Shown one piece after another: positions 1 through 5,221 of a stretch of DNA of 9,108 bases (positions are counted from its first letter, which is position 1; each line of letters begins with the position of its first letter). The position numbers and the translations under genes are program-made. The notes beneath the pieces are model-generated. The model made no database searches. It was not told where the DNA came from and worked only from the letters and a program-made list of their open reading frames with translations. Source of the DNA: Ruminococcaceae bacterium UBA5904 (lineage in GTDB: Bacteria > Bacillota > Clostridia > Oscillospirales > Acutalibacteraceae); the NCBI GenBank assembly GCA_002431305.1, contig DJEG01000023.1, forward strand, positions 1 through 9,108, given 5' to 3'.

Positions 1-143
1 TACTCTCCGCGTTCGTTTCTGCGGTTTGATTTTAAGATGTTGAGCGGGAATAATACATGCTCCGTAAAACACTAAAATACAGGTTCTTTTTGTTGTGTTT
101 TTTTATAATTGATGAGATTATCTAACGATGTCGTGAGAAATGC

Positions 144-173
144 TTGTGTTTGTTGTTGATCATGTGCTATAAT
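144..173 (+). promoter_or_regulatory. Extended -10 sigma-A promoter of the R-M cassette
   Basis: The -10 box TATAAT lies at 168-173 and is preceded by TGC (165-167), giving an extended -10. A poor -35 candidate, TTGTGT at 144-149, lies 18 bp upstream. Transcription would start near 180, leaving a leader of about 40 nt before the GTG at 220. A weak -35 with an extended -10 is a common arrangement for a regulated promoter. It is the only good promoter I see before the methyltransferase. Confidence 0.6.
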
Positions 174-175
174 AT

Positions 176-189
176 AACAAACCATTGTT
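176..189. promoter_or_regulatory. Inverted repeat at the transcription start, candidate operator
   Basis: A perfect inverted repeat AACAA-ACCA-TTGTT begins three bases after the -10 box and overlaps the expected start site. A bound protein there would block the polymerase. The methyltransferase encoded next has an N-terminal helix-turn-helix, and methyltransferases of the M.SsoII/M.Ecl18kI type are known to repress their own operon through such a domain. Operator function here is inferred from position and symmetry. The arms are only 5 bp and AT-rich, so chance is possible. Confidence 0.35.
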
Positions 190-219
190 GTGTTTTATAT
201 AGTGAAACGGAGGCTAATT

Positions 220-1449
220 GTGTCTGTTTGTTATAATAATCTTTGGAAGCTGCTTATTGACCGTGATATGAATAAAACCGAGTTGAAAGAAGCATCCGGA
301 GTTAGTTTCAATGTTATGGCTCGTATGGGTAAAAATGAGCCGGTTTCTTTTGAAAGCATAGAAAAAATCTGTATAGCTTTACAATGTAATATTGGCGATA
401 TAATGGCGTTTTCCGAGGATAAGCCACCGGTAGAAACGAAGAAATTTTCTACGATAGAGCTTTTTGCCGGAGCCGGAGGACTTGCCCTTGGTATCGAAAA
501 AGCGGGATTTCAAACTTTAGGATTGATAGAATTTGATAAAGATGCCGCCGATACCCTGAAATGCAATCGTCCGAATTGGCGAGTTATCAACGATGATATC
601 GCAAATATTTCCTGTCTTGATTTGCAGGAATACTTCGGGCTGCAAAAAGGTGAGCTCGATTTGTTGTCCGGCGGTGCACCTTGCCAGAGCTTTTCTTATG
701 CGGGAAAGAGATTAGGGCTCGAAGATGCTCGCGGTACATTGTTTTATCACTATGCAAAGTTTTTAGAGCAATTACAACCTAAAATGTTTTTGTTTGAAAA
801 TGTAAGAGGGCTTCTCACTCACGATAAAGGACGTACATACAAGACCATCACAAACATCTTTGAAAATACCGGGTATACTATTCAGAAAAAAGTGCTGAAT
901 GCTTGGGATTATGGTGTAGCACAGAAGCGTGAGCGTTTAATTACAATCGGAATTCGAAATGATTTAGCAGATCGAATTTCTTTTGAATTTCCCGCCCCTC
1001 ATAAATATAAACCTGTTTTGCGTGATATTCTTCTTGATTGCCCTAAAAGTGAAGGTACACTATATTCAGATTACAAAAAGAAAATATTCGAGCTTGTTCC
1101 GCCGGGCGGATATTGGAGAGATATTCCCGAAGATATTGCCAAAGAATATATGAAAAGCTGTTGGTATATGGAGGGTGGCAGAACCGGCATTCTGAGAAGG
1201 CTGAGTCTTGATGAACCTTCTCTTACAGTACTGACTTCACCAAGCCAAAAGCAAACAGATCGCTGTCATCCTTTGGAGGCTAGACCTTTTACAATACGGG
1301 AAAACGCTCGTTGTCAGAGTTTTCCCGATGGTTGGCAGTTTTGCGGCAGTGTGGGATCCCAATATAAACAGGTTGGTAATGCTGTCCCGGTAAATTTAGC
1401 GTTTGACATTGGGAAAAAAATAAAAGAAGCATTGGAGGTGTTGCAATAA
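220..1449 (+). CDS. DNA (cytosine-5)-methyltransferase with N-terminal XRE-type helix-turn-helix, type II R-M
   Basis: This enzyme methylates cytosine C5 in a specific DNA sequence and protects host DNA from the partner endonuclease encoded next. The start is taken as GTG at 220 (409 aa), because GGAGG at 209-213 sits 6 bases upstream. An earlier in-frame GTG at 190 has no ribosome binding site. Residues about 4-65 form a Cro/C1-like helix-turn-helix. The catalytic domain then shows motif I FAGAGG (82-87), motif IV with PCQS and nucleophile Cys155, motif VI ENV (193-195), motif VIII QKRER (235-239), a target recognition region (about 255-330) and motif X with GNAVP (387-391). All key residues are intact. 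By family knowledge, HTH-fused enzymes such as M.SsoII and M.MspI also repress their own transcription. The predicted target GGNCC is inferred from the partner enzyme. The reading frame looks more AT-rich than genes to the right, which suggests acquisition by transfer. Confidence 0.93.
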   Translation: MSVCYNNLWKLLIDRDMNKTELKEASGVSFNVMARMGKNEPVSFESIEKICIALQCNIGDIMAFSEDKPPVETKKFSTIELFAGAGGLALGIEKAGFQTLGLIEFDKDAADTLKCNRPNWRVINDDIANISCLDLQEYFGLQKGELDLLSGGAPCQSFSYAGKRLGLEDARGTLFYHYAKFLEQLQPKMFLFENVRGLLTHDKGRTYKTITNIFENTGYTIQKKVLNAWDYGVAQKRERLITIGIRNDLADRISFEFPAPHKYKPVLRDILLDCPKSEGTLYSDYKKKIFELVPPGGYWRDIPEDIAKEYMKSCWYMEGGRTGILRRLSLDEPSLTVLTSPSQKQTDRCHPLEARPFTIRENARCQSFPDGWQFCGSVGSQYKQVGNAVPVNLAFDIGKKIKEALEVLQ

Positions 1450-2267
1450 TGTGGAATTTGAGCTTTATTTCAGAGCAGGAGTTTACAGAACACGTTAAGG
1501 CTACTATTGAAAAATACGGAGAAAAATTGGAGTCTTTTGATCTTAAAAGATTCAATAAAAATATCATTGACCCCATTAAGCTGATTTTCGATAAAACGGT
1601 TTATCATTCCTCTTGGGACGAGATCGTGAGCAACGAAATTTTCAGGCAGCGTGACAAATCCAATAATAACGACATCGGATATTTCCATCAGCGTATTTTT
1701 CAGTACATAGAAAATTGCCACGTTCCGCCGAACGGAGAAGAAGGCGGATGGGATGTGATTTACGAAAATGCAGACGGCATTTCTATTCCAGATGCAGGAA
1801 GCGTTCACAAAGTGTATGTTGAGATGAAAAACAAACATAATACGATGAACTCTGCTTCAGCAGGGAAGACATTCATTAAGATGCAAAACCAGCTACTCAC
1901 CGACGATGATTGTGCTTGTTTCTTGGTAGAAGCTATCGCCCAACGATCACAGAATATAAAGTGGGAAACGACGGTTGACAAGCGTAAAGTCGGACACAAG
2001 CTGATTCGCAGAGTCAGTCTTGACCAGTTTTATGCTCTTGTAACCGGACAAGATGATGCATTTTATCAGATGTGTATGGTTCTTCCTTCGGTTATTGAAA
2101 AGGCGGTCAAAGATCTTGACGGCACGCTTGTTCCGCACGATACTGTTATCGATGAGTTGAAAGAATTGGCATTAAAACAGAACATTGAATCTGAGGACTT
2201 GGCTATAGCAATGGCAGCATATATGCTCGGATTCGGTAATTATAAGGGCTTTTGTACGCAAAATTAA
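1449..2267 (+). CDS. Type II restriction endonuclease, Eco47II-like (predicted GGNCC)
   Basis: This is the restriction partner that cuts unmethylated DNA. The 272-aa product resembles the Eco47II family (Pfam RE_Eco47II), whose named member recognises GGNCC. The PD-(D/E)XK nuclease core is visible as GWDV with Asp102, then an insertion, then VEMKNKHN with Glu125 and Lys127. The segment RQRDKSN (67-73) and the block KMQNQLL (144-150) also fit my memory of this family. The ATG overlaps the methyltransferase stop by one base (TAATG), and GGAGG lies at 1434-1438 inside the upstream gene, 10 bases before the start. Translation is therefore probably coupled, with methyltransferase made first. Length is full, and I see no frameshift or lost catalytic residue. 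The family call comes from recall of the sequence pattern, not a search. The absence of GGNCC from the window supports it. Confidence 0.85.
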   Translation: MWNLSFISEQEFTEHVKATIEKYGEKLESFDLKRFNKNIIDPIKLIFDKTVYHSSWDEIVSNEIFRQRDKSNNNDIGYFHQRIFQYIENCHVPPNGEEGGWDVIYENADGISIPDAGSVHKVYVEMKNKHNTMNSASAGKTFIKMQNQLLTDDDCACFLVEAIAQRSQNIKWETTVDKRKVGHKLIRRVSLDQFYALVTGQDDAFYQMCMVLPSVIEKAVKDLDGTLVPHDTVIDELKELALKQNIESEDLAIAMAAYMLGFGNYKGFCTQN

Positions 2268-2325
2268 TGATGAGCCTATGTTCTAAAAAATGGAGTAGGT
2301 AATAATTGTTTCGGAGAATTTTAGC

Positions 2326-2949
2326 ATGAAAGAACTTGATAAATTTACAAAATGGGCGTGCGAGATTCAGAGTCTTGCCCAGGCCGGACTCGAATATTCA
2401 ACGAATATATACGATATTGAACGTTTCGAGAGACTTCGCGATATTTCCGCAGAAATGATAGCGGAGAAAGCCGACATTACAATAGAAAAAGCAAAGTCGC
2501 TTTTCTGTAGCGAAAAAGGATATCAGACCCCGAAAATCGACACGCGCGCCGCGGTGTTCGACGGCGATAAAATTCTGCTCGTAAAAGAGAGCGACGGCAG
2601 GTGGTCGCTCCCCGGCGGGTGGTGCGATTTTGATTTGTCGATTGCCGAAAACACGATAAAAGAGACGAGAGAAGAGGCGGGGCTTAATGTTACCGCCGAC
2701 AGGCTCATAGCTGTTCATGACAGGAAAAAACATAACGAACCGCCCTACGTTTACGGCGTTATCAAAACGTTTACGATATGCACGGCGATTGACGGCGAGT
2801 TTAAAGAAAATTCCGAGACGACCCAAAGACGGTACTTTTCAAAATCCGAGCTTCCCGAAAATTTAAGCGAGGAAAAGGTAAACAAAGAGCAGATATTAAT
2901 GTGCTTCGACGCTAAAGACGACGAAAACTGGGAGGTCAGATTCGATTGA
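2326..2949 (+). CDS. NUDIX hydrolase with Nudix_hydro_N domain (putative ADP-ribose/nucleoside diphosphate hydrolase)
   Basis: A 207-aa protein. Residues 1-62 match the helical N-terminal domain seen in a Gram-positive NUDIX subgroup (Pfam Nudix_hydro_N), and residues 70-200 form the NUDIX fold. The Nudix box spans 98-120 and keeps the metal-binding part KETREEAGL (112-120). Two positions differ from GX5EX7REUXEEXGU: the first Glu is Leu104 and the Arg is Lys112. As far as I recall both changes are frequent in this subgroup, so I do not read them as inactivation. Members hydrolyse X-linked nucleoside diphosphates, often ADP-ribose, but the substrate cannot be read from sequence. CGGAGAA lies about 9 bases before the ATG. 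The gene is followed by an overlapping DUF1893 gene. Codon use is visibly richer in CG-ending codons than in the R-M genes only 58 bases upstream. Confidence 0.88.
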   Translation: MKELDKFTKWACEIQSLAQAGLEYSTNIYDIERFERLRDISAEMIAEKADITIEKAKSLFCSEKGYQTPKIDTRAAVFDGDKILLVKESDGRWSLPGGWCDFDLSIAENTIKETREEAGLNVTADRLIAVHDRKKHNEPPYVYGVIKTFTICTAIDGEFKENSETTQRRYFSKSELPENLSEEKVNKEQILMCFDAKDDENWEVRFD

Positions 2950-3380
2950 TAACGGATATCGAAAACGCAAAAGACGCGCTCGAGGGACATTCCATAGCTC
3001 TTTGTAAGGACGGAAAAATCATAACGAGCGATTTAAGGGGCGTTGCGCCCATGCTGTCGTTTCTTGATAATGAAACAGACCTCTCGGGGTTCTCCGCCGC
3101 CGACCTTATCGTAGGCAAAGCCGCCGCCATGCTGTTTGTAAAGGCGGGTATAAAAGAGGTCTACGCCCGCGTTATGTCTCAGTCCGGACGAGATTTTCTC
3201 ATTCGTCACGGTATAGAATGTTCGTACGGCACCCTTTGCGAAAAAATAATCAACAGGGACAAAACGGATATCTGCCCCATGGAAAAAGCGGTCGCAGATA
3301 CCGACGACGTTGACGAAGGAATCGAGAGAATAAAAAATAAGCTCTCATTTCTTCGTTCGATGAAAAAATTAGAGCGTTGA
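2946..3380 (+). CDS. DUF1893 (TM1506-like) protein
   Basis: A 144-aa protein of the DUF1893 family. The structure of Thermotoga TM1506 places this family in the cytidine deaminase-like fold, but no activity is established, and I do not assign one. Visible conserved parts are the block VGKAAAMLF (56-64) followed by AGIKEVYARVMSQSG (67-81), and the motif CPMEKAV (110-116) near the C-terminus, which contains one of the few cysteines. The start is a TTG at 2946 that overlaps the upstream stop codon by 4 bases. GGAGGT at 2931-2936, nine bases before it, supports this start, and no ATG lies nearby. The overlap implies translational coupling with the NUDIX gene, hence a linked function. It ends 4 bases from the convergent trmB stop, so transcription from the two sides must collide or read through. 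Confidence 0.85.
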   Translation: MITDIENAKDALEGHSIALCKDGKIITSDLRGVAPMLSFLDNETDLSGFSAADLIVGKAAAMLFVKAGIKEVYARVMSQSGRDFLIRHGIECSYGTLCEKIINRDKTDICPMEKAVADTDDVDEGIERIKNKLSFLRSMKKLER

Positions 3381-3384
3381 AAGT

Positions 3385-4056
3385 TTATTTTAAATACGCT
3401 TCGAGTCTGTATATCGGCTGACCGAGGTCTGTGAATCTTTTTTCGTACTCAGTCATAATGTTGTCCTCAAATGAGCTGTTGTGCAAGTCGAGCGTGACGT
3501 TTTTTAATGCAAAACCGTTCTGTGAAAATTCCTCTATCGAGTACTCGAAGAAATGCATGTTGTCGGTTTTTTGATGAATTTCCGCGCCGGGGGCGAGGAG
3601 AGGTTTGTATATTTCGAGAAAACGACGGTTTGTAAGCCGGTGCGAAGCGTATTTTTTCTTCGGAAACGGGCAGGAGAAATTAAGATAAATCCGCGCTATC
3701 GAATTCGGAGTAATGTATTTCGGCAGATATTCCGCTCTGCATTTTATGAATTTAACGTTCGTAACGCCCATAGACTTCGCCTTTTTGCACGCTAACATTA
3801 TGACGTTCGCGTTAAGCTCGACGGCAAGGAAATTTGTATTGGGGTTTTGTTTTGCCTTTTCGCATATAAACTGTCCCTTGCCGCACCCGATTTCGAGTTC
3901 GACTCTGTTATCGCTGCCGAATAGCTTTTTGTAATCAAAGTATTCTTTTTTATCGACGGCGGTGTTGTAATTCCTATCGTCGGTGACGGGGCTTAACAGT
4001 ATATCGGAACACTCGAGGAGCTTTTCCTCGAGATTTTTTTTACGTCTCATTCTCAT
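3385..4056 (-). CDS. trmB: tRNA (guanine-N7-)-methyltransferase TrmB
   Basis: TrmB makes m7G at position 46 of the tRNA variable loop using S-adenosylmethionine, in the cytosol. I choose the ATG at 4056 (223 aa) because AGAGGT at 4064-4069 is 7 bases upstream. The longer frame from a TTG at 4083 has no such site. The N-terminus MRMRRKKNLEE is typical of the family. The SAM-binding loop is EIGCGKG (55-61). The family motif usually reading SDPWPK appears as SCPFPK (128-133), with Cys129 at the Asp position. KTDN (163-166) and TEYEKRF (202-208) complete the signature. The rest is well conserved, so I expect a working enzyme. I recall similar cysteine variants in related Clostridia but cannot verify this. 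It is transcribed away from nudF, and its end nearly abuts the DUF1893 gene. Confidence 0.94.
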   Translation of the reverse strand: MRMRRKKNLEEKLLECSDILLSPVTDDRNYNTAVDKKEYFDYKKLFGSDNRVELEIGCGKGQFICEKAKQNPNTNFLAVELNANVIMLACKKAKSMGVTNVKFIKCRAEYLPKYITPNSIARIYLNFSCPFPKKKYASHRLTNRRFLEIYKPLLAPGAEIHQKTDNMHFFEYSIEEFSQNGFALKNVTLDLHNSSFEDNIMTEYEKRFTDLGQPIYRLEAYLK

Positions 4057-4086
4057 TTTGTGTACCTCTTTTTTAATATCCAAAAT

Positions 4087-4115
4087 ATTTTACTATAAAA
4101 CCGAGCGTAAATCAA
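4087..4115 (-). promoter_or_regulatory. sigma-A promoter of trmB
   Basis: Read on the minus strand, TTGATT (4115-4110) and TAAAAT (4092-4087) are separated by exactly 17 bp. The start would lie near 4080, leaving a leader of about 25 nt that contains the AGAGGT ribosome binding site. It lies back to back with the promoter of the divergent NUDIX gene. Confidence 0.6.
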
Positions 4116-4117
4116 TA

Positions 4118-4146
4118 TTGAAAATCGAATCGTAAGAATGTATAAT
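4118..4146 (+). promoter_or_regulatory. sigma-A promoter of the NudF-like gene
   Basis: TTGAAA (4118-4123) and TATAAT (4141-4146) are separated by 17 bp, a near-perfect match to the sigma-A consensus. The expected start near 4153 leaves a very short leader of about 10 nt before the ATG at 4164. Its -35 box is only 2 bp from the -35 box of the opposing trmB promoter, so the two promoters cannot easily be occupied together. Confidence 0.72.
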
Positions 4147-4163
4147 CGTATTCGGTGATTATT

Positions 4164-4721
4164 ATGTATGAAAATTTAAAAGAAGTAAAAAAGGATTCGG
4201 AGGAAATATTCGACGGCGTTATTCTGCATCTTTTTAAGGATACCGTAATTCTGCCGAACGGTCAGACCGCGACTCGCGAAGTCATAAGACACAACGGCGC
4301 GGCGGCGATAGTTCCGATTAACAAAAACGGCGAGGTGCTTATGGAAAAGCAGTTTCGATATCCGTTTGACTGCGTTATGACTGAGATACCCGCGGGCAAA
4401 CTCGATAAGGGCGAGGATCCCGAGACGGGCGCAAGGCGCGAGCTTATTGAGGAGACCGGGCTCACGGGCGGAAAATTTGTATCAATCGGAACGCTCTATC
4501 CGTCGGTTGCGTATGTGGACGAAGTAATTCACATGTACATTGCGACGGGCTTTACGCAGGGCGAAAATCACCTGGACGAGGACGAATTTTTAGAGACCGA
4601 GTGGGTTCATATAGATAAGCTTTATAAGAGCGTTATGGCGGGTGAAATCCCCGATTCCAAAACCCAGACGGCGATATTAAAAACATATTGTCTGTATCAT
4701 GAGGGTAAACTGGATTTATAA
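4164..4721 (+). CDS. nudF: ADP-ribose pyrophosphatase, NudF-type NUDIX hydrolase
   Basis: This enzyme hydrolyses ADP-ribose to AMP and ribose 5-phosphate, removing a reactive product of NAD turnover. The 185-aa length and the N-terminal beta region (about 15-55) match the ADPRase group. The Nudix box at residues 78-100 is canonical: GKLDKGE, seven residues, then REL-IEETGL. The following acidic stretch DEDEFLETEW (138-147) is usual for ADPRases. I choose the ATG at 4164, since GGTGAT (4154-4159) is a usable ribosome binding site. The in-frame GTG at 4155 lies inside that site and has no site of its own. It is transcribed alone from its own strong promoter, divergent from trmB. Its substrate could link it to the sirtuin operon on the right. 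ADP-ribose specificity is inferred from family resemblance, and related sugar nucleotides are possible. Confidence 0.9.
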   Translation: MYENLKEVKKDSEEIFDGVILHLFKDTVILPNGQTATREVIRHNGAAAIVPINKNGEVLMEKQFRYPFDCVMTEIPAGKLDKGEDPETGARRELIEETGLTGGKFVSIGTLYPSVAYVDEVIHMYIATGFTQGENHLDEDEFLETEWVHIDKLYKSVMAGEIPDSKTQTAILKTYCLYHEGKLDL

Positions 4722-4772
4722 TAATATTTAATTAAAAAAGAGAAACCGAGCCGATTTTGTGCCTTTACCGCG

Positions 4773-4811
4773 GGAAGACAATGTCTTCCTCTACATAATT
4801 TGTTTTTTTTT
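4773..4811. terminator. Weak hairpin between convergent genes, possible terminator
   Basis: GGAAGAC (4773-4779), loop AAT, and GTCTTCC (4783-4789) form a perfect 7-bp stem in the 136-bp gap between the NudF-like gene and the cupin gene. On the plus strand a run of nine T follows at 4803-4811, about 13 bases after the stem, which is farther than in a standard intrinsic terminator. On the minus strand the nearest T-run is even farther (A-run at 4735-4740 on the plus strand). A bidirectional terminator is a reasonable guess from position, but the structure is not canonical. Confidence 0.35.
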
Positions 4812-4857
4812 ATAATTAATTTGTTAATTTGTACGGTAAATTATTGTTTTTTAAGAA

Positions 4858-5208
4858 TTACAATGTAAGAATCACTGCGACGACTCTTAATGTGCCGGAG
4901 GGTTCGCGGTTTGCTATCGAGTGGAACTGTCCGTTTTTGCATATACAGCTGTCGCCGGCGTGAAGGATTTCTGTTTTGCCGTTGTCATCGTATGCTGCGG
5001 TACCCTCGATTATATAGAAAATTTCCTCCTCGTTTTCATGAATATGCTTGCCGATAGAACATCCGGGTTCGAGCGTAAGGGTTGCGAGAAGTCTCGCCTT
5101 TCCGTCGTATTCGCCGGAGGAAAGAAAATCCTTGACAACCACCTGGCCGTCGCCGCCGCGCATTGCCTTTCTGATGTTTTCGGTCATTTCGTTTGCTCGT
5201 TTAATCAT
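4858..5208 (-). CDS. Small single-domain cupin protein
   Basis: A 116-aa protein with one cupin barrel (Cupin_2 type). Motif 1 reads G49-x5-H55-x-H57-x4-E62-x6-G69, and motif 2 reads G85-x5-K91-x-G93-x2-H96-x3-N100, with Lys replacing the usual Pro. The three His and the Glu that bind a metal ion (often Mn, Fe or Zn) are all present. Small cupins of this kind may be isomerases, dioxygenases or sensors, and the sequence does not decide between these. It is predicted to be cytosolic. AAGGAG (5218-5223) lies 9 bases before the ATG and overlaps the stop codon of the protease gene, so it is the last gene of the five-gene operon and probably translated partly by coupling. The plus strand across the same region also has open frames but no supporting signal. 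Confidence 0.87.
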   Translation of the reverse strand: MIKRANEMTENIRKAMRGGDGQVVVKDFLSSGEYDGKARLLATLTLEPGCSIGKHIHENEEEIFYIIEGTAAYDDNGKTEILHAGDSCICKNGQFHSIANREPSGTLRVVAVILTL

Positions 5209-5221
5209 TTTTTATTGCTCC

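Larger units (their letters stand above)
90..196 (+). repeat. 12-base direct repeat flanking the R-M promoter
   Basis: The 12-mer TTGTTGTGTTTT occurs exactly at 90-101 and again at 185-196, on either side of the promoter. A related T/G-rich stretch (TTGTTGTT, 150-157) lies in the -35/spacer region. The spaced copies could be accessory binding sites for the regulator, or remnants of a duplication at the cassette edge. Low sequence complexity limits the weight of this. Confidence 0.4.

Noticed and set aside
1..75. Open frame from the window edge ending at TAA 73-75, possible tail of an upstream gene
   Set aside because: Only 24 codons are visible, I recognise no family, and an equally open frame exists on the opposite strand. 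It cannot be told from chance.
104..109. A second TATAAT upstream of the R-M cassette
   Set aside because: No -35 box lies at 16-19 bp, and it would give a long leader. The extended -10 at 168-173 is better.
190..219. Upstream GTG start for the methyltransferase
   Set aside because: It lacks a ribosome binding site, and the 10 extra residues overlap the proper GGAGG site and the candidate operator.
1470..2138. Several open frames on the minus strand under the endonuclease gene
   Set aside because: They are in the shadow of a well-supported gene, lack ribosome binding sites and show no family motifs.
2252..2282. Weak promoter TTGTAC-N19-TATGTT before the first NUDIX gene
   Set aside because: The spacer is long and both boxes are poor matches. 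Read-through from the R-M operon or an unseen promoter is as likely.
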